Shown one piece after another: positions 8,397 to 14,986 of a stretch of 16,802 nt of DNA; the stretch's first letter is position 1, and each line of letters starts with the position of its first letter. Source of the DNA: Candidatus Collierbacteria bacterium CG_4_9_14_3_um_filter_43_16 (GTDB lineage Bacteria > Patescibacteriota > Microgenomatia > UBA1400 > MFAQ01); the NCBI GenBank assembly GCA_002789895.1, contig PFUC01000069.1, positions 1 to 16,802 of the forward strand. Direction: 5' to 3'. A model generated the notes under the pieces. It was not told where the DNA came from, made no database searches, and saw only the letters and a list, made by a program, of their open reading frames with translations. Made by a program: the position numbers and the translations under genes.

Positions 8397-8978
8397 GTGA
8401 GACGACTTTGGTACTACTATGTATATTTATTACTCTTCTGGGGAAGTTCCCGTTATTTTGTTAGATTGCCTGAGGCAATTGAAGAGCTTTGGTTTAAACC
8501 CATAATTTGGTTGGTGCCACTTTTTTGGTGGCAATTATCTTTGAAAGGAGGACGAGTAACTATTTTTGGCAAACGTTGGTCAATATCAACTCTGGTAGGG
8601 TTTTTTTTCGGGATTTTATATTTTGTCCTGATCAAACGGTTTAATTTATCGGGAATGAAGTGGGAAGTCAACTTGATAGGTGTCGCCCTGGCGACGGCGG
8701 TAACCGAAGAACTAACTTTTAGTGGATTTATTGCAGGCTATTTAGAGAAAATTCAAAAAGGGAAATGGGTAAACTTGTTGATTGTGGGATTGATGGTGGC
8801 GGTAATAAGACTTCCTATATTGTTGTTCGTGTACGAGTTGGGGGTAGGGGATTTGATAGGAGTAGTGCTATTTTCGGGAGCAAGCGGGGTGATTAATGCT
8901 TGGATACGGATTGAAACAGGAAACACTACGGGATCAATTTTAGCCAGGATGGGTATGAATTTGGCGGTGTTGGGATGA
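8397..8978 (+). CDS. Multi-pass membrane protein, degenerate CPBP (CAAX protease/bacteriocin-processing) family
   Basis: This 193-residue protein has about six hydrophobic segments (roughly 4-16, 32-48, 63-80, 86-115, 122-145 and 148-165). The segment TAVTEELTFSGFIAGYLE aligns with CPBP motif 1 (EExxFRGF), keeping both Glu but with Ser in place of Arg. The end ILARMGMNL aligns with the final HxxxN motif, with Arg where the His should be. The middle His motif is also not evident. The fold is therefore probably CPBP-like, but the intramembrane protease site looks incomplete. I chose the GTG at 8397 because it fits the promoter spacing; the ATG at 8340 would add 19 residues that look unlike a natural N-terminus. 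Family members process peptides or act as membrane partners. The divergent arrangement with the PBP cassette may mean shared regulation. Function is unknown. Confidence 0.6.
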   Translation: MRRLWYYYVYLLLFWGSSRYFVRLPEAIEELWFKPIIWLVPLFWWQLSLKGGRVTIFGKRWSISTLVGFFFGILYFVLIKRFNLSGMKWEVNLIGVALATAVTEELTFSGFIAGYLEKIQKGKWVNLLIVGLMVAVIRLPILLFVYELGVGDLIGVVLFSGASGVINAWIRIETGNTTGSILARMGMNLAVLG

Positions 8979-8985
8979 GGAGAAA

Positions 8986-9008
8986 GTGCCACAGTGTCAC
9001 GGTGACAC
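8986..9008. repeat. Three phased GTGNCAC motifs upstream of nrdR
   Basis: GTGCCAC (8986-8992), GTGTCAC (8994-9000) and GTGACAC (9002-9008) lie head to tail with an exact 8-bp period. Each is itself a near-palindrome. The last two form a perfect 7-bp inverted repeat around G9001. The array begins 7 bp after the CPBP-like stop and lies about 75 bp upstream of the nrdR -35. It could be an operator cluster for the nrdR-nrdJ unit or a hairpin at the end of the upstream message. It does not match the NrdR-box form I know (ACAC, an AT-rich core, GTGT). Confidence 0.5.
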
Positions 9009-9081
9009 AAGAGAATTCGTAATTGAAGAAGATCTTGCGGAGATCGGCTTCGATGAGCCAATCTGATATTTTGTGTTCCAG

Positions 9082-9110
9082 TTGACATACCACCGGTGGC
9101 GTTAGATGAT
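9082..9110 (+). promoter_or_regulatory. nrdR-nrdJ promoter with a palindromic operator in its spacer
   Basis: A perfect -35 TTGACA (9082-9087) is followed by a 17-nt spacer and GATGAT (9105-9110, 4 of 6 matches to TATAAT). The spacer contains the perfect 10-bp palindrome CCACCGGTGG (9090-9099), a classic repressor position. Its core CACCGGTG resembles the CACGGTG centre of the repeat array at 8994-9008. Transcription would begin near 9117, which excludes an in-frame ATG at 9106 and supports the nrdR start at 9139 with a leader of about 22 nt. Confidence 0.55.
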
Positions 9111-9138
9111 GATTGATAACGCTAAATATCGCGCCACT

Positions 9139-9585
9139 ATGAACTGCCCATATTGCAACAATGAGGACACAAACGTGCTGGAAAGCAGAGGCCTTCCCGG
9201 AGCGGAAGGGGTAAGAAGAAGGAGGCAGTGTAAAAAATGCGGAAAAAGGTTCACCACTCATGAGAAACTGGTCAACATCGATCTGAAAATAATCAAGAAG
9301 AATGGCAAGATCGAACAATACGACAGAGACAAACTCGCAAAAGGCATAATGAAGGCTTGTTATAAGCGGAAGGTTTCCGGACGCCAGATCGAGAATTTGG
9401 TCGATGAGATCGAGAGTAAGCTATTGACGCTAAACACAACTGTAGTGAGTGCCAGTGATATTGGCAAAATGGTTCTGAATCGTTTAAGACGCTTGGATGA
9501 ACTGGCATACTTGAGATTTGCCAGTGTGTATATGGATTTTAATAATGCTGATGAATACAAGCGGTTTATTTTGGCGCCTATTTAA
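9139..9585 (+). CDS. nrdR: Transcriptional repressor NrdR
   Basis: This 148-residue protein matches the family's usual length. It has an N-terminal zinc ribbon (CPYC at 3-6, CKKC at 31-34, with the RRRRQC block) that binds DNA. An ATP-cone follows (about 46-136) that senses ATP/dATP and controls oligomer state. NrdR represses ribonucleotide reductase genes when dATP is plentiful. I chose the ATG at 9139 because MNCPYC is the near-universal start and because the promoter predicts a transcript starting after 9106. nrdJ starts 23 bp downstream on the same strand, so the regulator and its likely target form one transcription unit, which implies autoregulation. I do not see a canonical NrdR box; the palindromes upstream are the best operator candidates. 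No Shine-Dalgarno is present. Confidence 0.97.
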   Translation: MNCPYCNNEDTNVLESRGLPGAEGVRRRRQCKKCGKRFTTHEKLVNIDLKIIKKNGKIEQYDRDKLAKGIMKACYKRKVSGRQIENLVDEIESKLLTLNTTVVSASDIGKMVLNRLRRLDELAYLRFASVYMDFNNADEYKRFILAPI

Positions 9586-9608
9586 ATTACTAACCCCGTT
9601 AACAAAAT

Positions 9609-11888
9609 ATGAAAACTAGCAAAAAAATTAAAGATAAGACGAGCGAGAAAATCAAAATAGAGTTTCCAAAGACAATAGTCAAGAGAGATGGTCGAGTGGT
9701 TCCTTTTGAGGTGCAAAAAATTGAAAAAGCGATCAGGTCTTGCTTCGACGATTTGAATAGAGAATCATCAACTTCGATAATTGAATTGGCAAAAAGGGTG
9801 GTAAATATAATCGGAGCAAAATATAGCAAGCCGACCGTGGAGCAGGTTCAGGATATAGTCGAGCTTGTATTGCAAGCGGCAGGAGAGTTTGAGGCGGCCA
9901 AGAACTATATTATTTACAGGGTAGAACATGCTAAGTTACGTGACTCTCGACCAATTCCCAAAGAAGTAGCAAAAGCTTTTTCTGAGAGCGATATCTATTT
10001 TGAAAATCAGATTCAGAAATTCCAGTTTTTTGATAAGTATTCGAGGTTTAATTATGACTTGGGAAGAAGAGAGACGTGGAAAGAGACCGTGGACAGATCG
10101 GTGGACTTTTTGCATGAACTTTCAGGAGGAAAACTAGGAGCGGATGTGTATAAAAGAATTAGGAAGGCAATTCTGGAAATGAAAGCAACTCCTTCAATGA
10201 GACTTCTGGCGATGGCGGGTCCGGCGGCCAGGAGAAATAATATTAGTATTTACAATTGTTCATACCAGCCGGTGGATAATATTGATTCGTTTGTTGAGGC
10301 ACTAATTATTTCGATGAATGGCTGTGGAGTAGGATTCTCGGTGGAGAATCGATATGTAGAAAATCTCCCTCGGGTAAAACGTCAAGACGGTTTGGAAACA
10401 AAGCAACTATTGATTGATGATTCAACGGAAGGGTGGGCAGAAGCATTAAAAACTGGTTTACAGACATGGTTTGATGGCGGAGATATCAAATTTGATTATT
10501 CTGCACTCCGTCCGGCGGGGGGAATTTTGAGAACCAAAGGCGGTCGGTCGTCTGGACCGGAACCGTTGAGGAGGATGCTGGAGTTTGTAAGAGAGCGTAT
10601 ATTTTCACGACAAGGAAGCTTCCTACGGGCCATAGATGCGCATGACATGATGTGTGAAGTGGGAAATGCGGCGGTTTCGGGAGGAATGAGGCGAACAGCA
10701 ATGATCTCCCTATTTGATTTTGATGATAAGGAAATGTGGAATAGTAAAACTGGTGATTTTGAACGGGATAACAGTCAAAGATGGAATGCCAACAACAGTG
10801 CCGTTTGGCCGTTATCCGGCTTAACACAGTTTGAGGTAATGACGCAAATGTTGGAAATGGTGAAATCCGGTCGTGGTGAACCGGGAATATTTAATCGTCA
10901 ATCAGCTTTGGATATGAGACCGGCAAGGAGAAGCCCGGCGGAGTTTGGAACAAATCCTTGCGGGGAGATAATTCTAAGACCGTTCGAGTTTTGTAATTTG
11001 TCAATTGCGATTGCCAGACGAGAGGATACCTACGAATCATTAAAGGAAAAAGTTGAGGTGGCGGCAATTATTGGTACGATACAAGCCATGGCAACGAACT
11101 TTTTGGGACTTAGGTCGACGTGGAAAAAGAACTGTGAGGAAGAAAGGCTGTTGGGAGTAGATATTAATGGGCAAATGGACAGTTCGGTGGCTCAAGATTC
11201 CGCAGTCCAGAACCGATTGAGACAGGTAGCTATTGAAACGAATAGAGTGATGTCTGAGAAATTGGGAGTCAACCAAGCGGCGGCGGTCACATGTGTCAAA
11301 CCTTCGGGTAACTCTTCACAATTATTTAATTGTTCATCCGGAATACATGCCAGGTGGGCTCCATATTATGTGAGAAATATTAGAGTGAATACTCATTCAT
11401 CAATTTACACAGTGTTGAAATCCGAAAAAGTACCAATGGACCCTGAAAATGGACAAACCTCAGAAACTGCAAATACTTGGGTGATTCACTTTCCCGTAAA
11501 GTCACCAGACGGAGCGGTGACGCGGAAAAGCTTTTCCGCGGTGGCTCAGTGTGAATATTGGTTGCAAAATAAGATTAATTGGACGGAGCATAACCCTAGT
11601 GTGACAATTACATATCACCCTGATGAAGTCATTGATCTAATAAAATGGGTATGGGAACATCGGAATCTGATAGGTGGCATGGCTTTTCTCCCAGCTTTTG
11701 ATGCCGCCTATTCTCAGATGCCATATCAGGAGATTGATAAAGAAGAGTATGAAAGATTGAAGTTTGCTTTTCCTCCGATCGATTTTAGTAAACTTTTCCG
11801 TTATGAGGAGGAAGATTACACCAAGGCGGCACAAGAATTAGCTTGCGTGGCTGGCTGTGATATTGATCCGACGGAGGGGAAAATATAA
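9609..11888 (+). CDS. nrdJ: Adenosylcobalamin-dependent (class II) ribonucleotide reductase with N-terminal ATP-cone
   Basis: This 759-residue cytosolic enzyme reduces ribonucleotides to deoxyribonucleotides, using AdoCbl to generate a thiyl radical. An ATP-cone occupies about residues 21-110 and gives overall activity control by ATP/dATP. The catalytic barrel has C217 in YNCSYQP, then SMNGCGVGFSVE, GGRSSGPEPL and NPCGEI with N449, thiyl Cys451 and E453. C462 is 11 residues after C451, matching the C408/C419 spacing of the Lactobacillus leichmannii RTPR type. C746 and C750 near the C-terminus would re-reduce the active site. These marks favour the monomeric RTPR-like branch over class I NrdA; no nrdB-type gene lies nearby. 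It follows nrdR by 23 bp. The enzyme needs cobalamin, and no B12 synthesis or uptake gene is visible here. Confidence 0.93.
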   Translation: MKTSKKIKDKTSEKIKIEFPKTIVKRDGRVVPFEVQKIEKAIRSCFDDLNRESSTSIIELAKRVVNIIGAKYSKPTVEQVQDIVELVLQAAGEFEAAKNYIIYRVEHAKLRDSRPIPKEVAKAFSESDIYFENQIQKFQFFDKYSRFNYDLGRRETWKETVDRSVDFLHELSGGKLGADVYKRIRKAILEMKATPSMRLLAMAGPAARRNNISIYNCSYQPVDNIDSFVEALIISMNGCGVGFSVENRYVENLPRVKRQDGLETKQLLIDDSTEGWAEALKTGLQTWFDGGDIKFDYSALRPAGGILRTKGGRSSGPEPLRRMLEFVRERIFSRQGSFLRAIDAHDMMCEVGNAAVSGGMRRTAMISLFDFDDKEMWNSKTGDFERDNSQRWNANNSAVWPLSGLTQFEVMTQMLEMVKSGRGEPGIFNRQSALDMRPARRSPAEFGTNPCGEIILRPFEFCNLSIAIARREDTYESLKEKVEVAAIIGTIQAMATNFLGLRSTWKKNCEEERLLGVDINGQMDSSVAQDSAVQNRLRQVAIETNRVMSEKLGVNQAAAVTCVKPSGNSSQLFNCSSGIHARWAPYYVRNIRVNTHSSIYTVLKSEKVPMDPENGQTSETANTWVIHFPVKSPDGAVTRKSFSAVAQCEYWLQNKINWTEHNPSVTITYHPDEVIDLIKWVWEHRNLIGGMAFLPAFDAAYSQMPYQEIDKEEYERLKFAFPPIDFSKLFRYEEEDYTKAAQELACVAGCDIDPTEGKI

Positions 11889-11921
11889 GAACTCAAGGAA
11901 TCAAGAACTCGAGAACTCAAG
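11888..11921. repeat. Four tandem octamers just after nrdJ
   Basis: Consecutive 8-mers read AGAACTCA (11888-11895), AGGAATCA, AGAACTCG and AGAACTCA (to 11919), followed by AG. The consensus is AGAACTCA, with the first and last copies identical. It starts on the last base of the nrdJ stop codon. It forms no stable stem and has no T-run. It may be a slippage microsatellite or a protein-binding array. Confidence 0.5.
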
Positions 11922-11981
11922 TAGGATTGTGATACTATTCGTATGGTTCTGATATGGTTTGCGGCGGTCTCTATAGATAAT

Positions 11982-12010
11982 TTGACAGATGTAAAAAAGG
12001 GGTATTAAAT
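11982..12010 (+). promoter_or_regulatory. Sigma70-like promoter in the nrdJ downstream gap
   Basis: A perfect -35 TTGACA (11982-11987), an exact 17-nt spacer and TTAAAT (12005-12010, 4 of 6 matches) are present. Predicted initiation is near 12017, just ahead of the possible small ORF at 12025 and 257 bp before the Q-rich protein gene. Confidence 0.45.
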
Positions 12011-12024
12011 GGTATTGGGTAATT

Positions 12025-12168
12025 TTGATTACTATCAGTCTTTTGTTGACATTGCTAATATCAGGTTCGTGGCTCATTTTGACTATATATCGGTTTTTTT
12101 TGATTGTTTTAAGCTTCAGATCGAGTATGTTTGAGGGTCGAACAACTGACAGTGGCGTAACTTTATAG
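12025..12168 (+). CDS. Possible small membrane protein, unrecognised
   Basis: A 47-residue frame starts at TTG 12025 and ends with TAG at 12166-12168; the preceding in-frame stop is TAA at 11992-11994. The first 30 residues are almost wholly hydrophobic (ITISLLLTLLISGSWLILTI...), and the tail is polar (FRSSMFEGRTTDSGVTL). A promoter-like site ends 14 nt upstream. There is no ATG and no Shine-Dalgarno, and T-rich DNA gives hydrophobic translations by chance. I list it as a candidate only. If real, it would be a membrane peptide upstream of the ATPase operon. Confidence 0.22.
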   Translation: MITISLLLTLLISGSWLILTIYRFFLIVLSFRSSMFEGRTTDSGVTL

Positions 12169-12262
12169 TTTTCTTATATCCAGCTTGTGGAATTACTTTC
12201 TTTGAGGAGAAGACCGGGGAAAGGCTCAAAATATTAGTCGAGAATTTGATTAAAAAAATTGG

Positions 12263-12268
12263 TATAGT
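12263..12268 (+). promoter_or_regulatory. TATAGT -10 box immediately before the Q-rich protein gene
   Basis: TATAGT matches TATAAT at 5 of 6 positions and ends 5 nt before the ATG at 12274. Initiation would therefore fall on or next to the start codon, consistent with a leaderless message. No good -35 hexamer is found at 16-18 nt. Confidence 0.4.
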
Positions 12269-12273
12269 TAGAT

Positions 12274-12639
12274 ATGCCTGCTTTGGGTAAGGAAATAGAA
12301 CGTCAATTAACTCCGGATGAAATGGCCTTGAAGGAAATTCAGGGCTATATTGACAGGGTAGAGCGTCAAACCGAAACTCAACAACCTCAAATAAATCAGC
12401 CACAACAGTCAGTTGTTGCGACACAAGCTAATCAAAATGTGAGCAATAAAAGCGGCGTGGGAATTGCTCCCGTAGTGAAAGCCAAGAAAATAATGCTCCC
12501 CATGGATCAGAAGGAACTGGAGAATGGACTTAAGCAAAACATTTTAGAGGGTGTTCGATGGTTGTCCGAGTGGTGTGTCATGATGATAAAAAAATATCCA
12601 GGGAGAGTTTTTTATATGTCTCAAAATACTTATAGATGA
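12274..12639 (+). CDS. Small Gln-rich protein coupled to the TraG-like ATPase, unknown function
   Basis: This 121-residue protein is unrecognised. Residues 1-32 are charged and probably helical (LGKEIERQLTPDEMALKEIQ...). Residues 33-60 are a Gln/Asn-rich disordered linker (QTETQQPQINQPQQ). Residues 70-121 are basic and amphipathic, ending VMMIKKYPGRVFYMSQNTYR. No membrane span or signal peptide is seen. The stop TGA (12637-12639) overlaps the ATG of the ATPase at 12636 (ATGA), a strong sign of coupled translation and a shared complex. By position it could be a substrate adaptor, a docking peptide or an assembly factor for the ATPase; none of this can be read from the sequence itself. Confidence 0.75.
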   Translation: MPALGKEIERQLTPDEMALKEIQGYIDRVERQTETQQPQINQPQQSVVATQANQNVSNKSGVGIAPVVKAKKIMLPMDQKELENGLKQNILEGVRWLSEWCVMMIKKYPGRVFYMSQNTYR

Positions 12640-14957
12640 TCGACTTAAATTTTTGGATTCAGTATTTATTTGTAATATTTTTAGGGATAGCTTTTTTGGC
12701 CGCAACGATGATTGTTGTTTGGATGCTGTTTGTGGTTTGGGTAAGAAATAGGAACAGAGAGGAAGTGAGTTTGAACTTTGTCTTGTTAGAAATTGCTGTT
12801 CCACGAGATAATGAAGTCAAAGTTGATGCTGTGGAACAAATGTTTGCCTCGTTCTTTTCGGTTAAAAAAGGAGGTTTTTGGCAAAAATTTGCTTCCCAAC
12901 AGCATTTGTCTTTGGAGATTGTAGGAAAAAAGGAAGATATAAGGTTTTATGTTTCCTGTCATAAAAAAAACATGGAGCTGGTCGAAAAGTTGATTTCCGG
13001 AACTTATCCGGGAACTCATGTCAAGCAGGTCGACGAATACAATATATTCTATAAAGATACCAAAATTGATTTTGCAGAGCTGACCCTAAAAAACGAAAGT
13101 TTTAAACCTATCAAGAATTTTAAGGAATTGCCTGTGGATTCTTTGTCTTCGATTACCTCGGCAATGGCCAAATTTAACGATAATGAGGCGGCGGCCATTC
13201 AGATAATAATTTCTCCAGCCGAGTCTAGTTGGAGCAAATTTGGATTTGGATACGTTTCAAAATTGAAAAAAGAAGAGGCAGATCCAGAAAAGGCCAAGTT
13301 TAAAATGAATCCTCAGGATATAGAAGCTATTACCAATAAATGTTCCAAGGTGGGTTTCCTGACTAGTATCAGAATCATTAGTGTGTCGCCCACTCTGGAG
13401 CAAGCAAAAGCTAATTTGAGCAATCTAAAGGGTACCTTCTCCCAATTTGCCGGCAACCAAAATTCATTTTCCGGAAATAAAATTAGATTCAAACAATCTT
13501 TCATGCTTGATTTTATTTACCGGTATCAAAATTTGTGGGGATTGAATTCTATTTTGTCAATTGACGAACTGGCAACAGTCTGGCATCTACCAAATAAAAC
13601 CATTGAAACACCCCACATTTTTTGGTTGACAGCAAAAACAGCTCCTGCCTCCGGCGAATTTCCGGAAAGTGGTCTGTGGTTGGGCCGATCCGTATATAGA
13701 GGGCAAGAGAGGAATATCTTTATGGGCGAAACTGACAGGATGAAACATTTGTATATCATTGGGAGAACGGGTACCGGAAAAACAGAATTACTCAAGTCGA
13801 TGATAATCCAAGATATGAGGGCCGGAAAAGGACTCTGTTTTATGGAACCGCATGGGGATGGAATTGAAGAACTGTTGGAATTGGTGCCACCGGAAAGAGC
13901 CGAAGACGTAATTCTGTTTGATCCATCGGACAAAGATAGGCCTGTGGGGCTTAATTTGTTGGAAGTAGCTAACTATGACGAAATGCATATTGTAGCTTCT
14001 TCAATAATTAACCTCATGTATAAGCTGTATGATCCCCATCGCACGGGAATGGTAGGCCCGCGATTTGAACATGCCATCAGAAACGCCATGCTCACCGTGG
14101 CCATGGTTCCGGGGGCAACCTTCGTAGAAGTAAACCGAGCTTTGACTGACCAGAAATACGTGCAAGAAATATTACCATTGGTCAAAGATCCAATCGTGAA
14201 ACGTTATTGGACTGACCAAATTGCTCAAACTAGCGACTTCCATAAATCAGAAACTCTCGACTATATTGCCTCAAAATTTGGCCGATTTGTGACCAATGAA
14301 ATGATTCGAAACATCATAGGTCAGTCCAAGAGTGCTTTGAACTTTAGAACTGCAATGGACGAAGGCAAGATTGTATTTCTTAAATTGGCCAAAGGGCTTC
14401 TGGGAGAGGAGGATTCGAACTTTTTGGGCAATGTCTTGGTACCAAAACTATTGGCTGCCGCTCTTTCACGACAGGAAGTACCCAAGGAACAGAGACGGCC
14501 ATTCTATCTTTATGTCGATGAGTTCCAAAATTTTGCGACTCCGGATTTTGCTCAAATGCTTTCCGAAGTCCGCAAGTATGGCATTGGTTTAGTCTTGGCT
14601 AATCAATTTGTCAGTCAGATAGATGAGCAGGTGAGGGACGCCATCTTTGGGAATTGTGGAACCCTAATGACCTATCGAGTAGGTGTGCAAGATGCAGCCA
14701 TACTTTCCAAAGAATTTGAAGGAGTCTTCAACGAAATAGATTTATCGAACATACCGGCTCAAAATATTTATGTGAAAACGATCGTCAATGGGACACCAGT
14801 GCCTCCGTTTTCAATGAATGTTGGACGAGATCTGAAGGCGGAGAAGGCTCAAGGTAGTGCCGAAATAGCGAGAATGATTAAGGAGTTGTCCAGACTGAAA
14901 TTTGGTCGAGATGTTGCCGAGGTTTCGGAAGAAATAGAAAGAAGGTCAAAATTGTAG
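12636..14957 (+). CDS. Membrane-anchored TraG/VirD4/HerA-type DNA-translocase ATPase
   Basis: This 773-residue protein has one N-terminal membrane span (about 8-36), a large non-catalytic region (about 45-345), and then a RecA-type motor. Walker A is GRTGTGKT (376-383), followed by an MEPHGDGIEELL block. Walker B is YLYVDEFQNFATP with Asp628/Glu629. A conserved ANQFVSQID segment and a GTLMTYRVG strand follow, as in coupling-protein and HerA/VirB4 relatives. Such proteins are hexameric ATPases that move DNA or protein at the membrane, typically in type IV secretion, conjugation or pilus systems. The N-terminal region is much longer than in a plain VirD4 coupling protein. It overlaps the Q-rich gene by 4 nt. 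No relaxase, VirB or pilin gene is in the window, so the cargo is unknown. Confidence 0.85.
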   Translation: MIDLNFWIQYLFVIFLGIAFLAATMIVVWMLFVVWVRNRNREEVSLNFVLLEIAVPRDNEVKVDAVEQMFASFFSVKKGGFWQKFASQQHLSLEIVGKKEDIRFYVSCHKKNMELVEKLISGTYPGTHVKQVDEYNIFYKDTKIDFAELTLKNESFKPIKNFKELPVDSLSSITSAMAKFNDNEAAAIQIIISPAESSWSKFGFGYVSKLKKEEADPEKAKFKMNPQDIEAITNKCSKVGFLTSIRIISVSPTLEQAKANLSNLKGTFSQFAGNQNSFSGNKIRFKQSFMLDFIYRYQNLWGLNSILSIDELATVWHLPNKTIETPHIFWLTAKTAPASGEFPESGLWLGRSVYRGQERNIFMGETDRMKHLYIIGRTGTGKTELLKSMIIQDMRAGKGLCFMEPHGDGIEELLELVPPERAEDVILFDPSDKDRPVGLNLLEVANYDEMHIVASSIINLMYKLYDPHRTGMVGPRFEHAIRNAMLTVAMVPGATFVEVNRALTDQKYVQEILPLVKDPIVKRYWTDQIAQTSDFHKSETLDYIASKFGRFVTNEMIRNIIGQSKSALNFRTAMDEGKIVFLKLAKGLLGEEDSNFLGNVLVPKLLAAALSRQEVPKEQRRPFYLYVDEFQNFATPDFAQMLSEVRKYGIGLVLANQFVSQIDEQVRDAIFGNCGTLMTYRVGVQDAAILSKEFEGVFNEIDLSNIPAQNIYVKTIVNGTPVPPFSMNVGRDLKAEKAQGSAEIARMIKELSRLKFGRDVAEVSEEIERRSKL

Positions 14958-14969
14958 CCAACAATGAGG

Positions 14970-14975
14970 TAAAAT
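14970..14975 (+). promoter_or_regulatory. Possible -10 box for the tRNA gene
   Basis: TAAAAT (5 of 6 matches to TATAAT) lies 11 nt before the mature tRNA 5' end, giving a short 5' leader. The -35 region is poor, and the tRNA could also be read through from the ATPase gene, which ends at 14957. Confidence 0.35.
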
Positions 14976-14986
14976 ATCAGGTAATC

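Larger units (their letters stand above)
11889..12273. other. 385-bp gap between nrdJ and the TraG-like operon
   Basis: This is the longest stretch without a firm gene. In order it contains the octamer array (11888-11921), a promoter-like TTGACA/TTAAAT pair (11982-12010), a possible small membrane ORF (12025-12168), then about 100 bp with no evident feature, and a TATAGT box directly before the next gene. Another short frame starts at an ATG at 12009 (about 40 codons) and seems less convincing. No rRNA, tRNA or convincing terminator is seen. Confidence 0.6.

Noticed and set aside
8979..9138. Cobalamin riboswitch before nrdR-nrdJ
   Set aside because: Only a GCCACAGT fragment resembling a B12-box piece is present. 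The conserved core elements and the roughly 200-nt architecture are missing.
8926..9318. Minus-strand 130-residue frame across the nrdR start
   Set aside because: It is antisense to the zinc-ribbon coding region and the promoter, with no recognisable domain, so it reads as a shadow of nrdR.
12090..12110. T-run (eight T) as an intrinsic terminator for nrdJ
   Set aside because: No GC-rich stem precedes it, and it lies inside AT-rich DNA 200 bp past the gene.
12009..12137. ATG-started short frame (about 40 codons) in the nrdJ downstream gap
   Set aside because: The predicted transcription start (about 12017) lies after its ATG, and the peptide has no recognisable feature; the overlapping TTG frame is slightly more plausible.
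931..12639. TGA recoded as glycine, as in some CPR lineages
   Set aside because: TGA ends several genes at positions matching family lengths or a 4-nt overlap, and no conserved domain needs TGA read-through.
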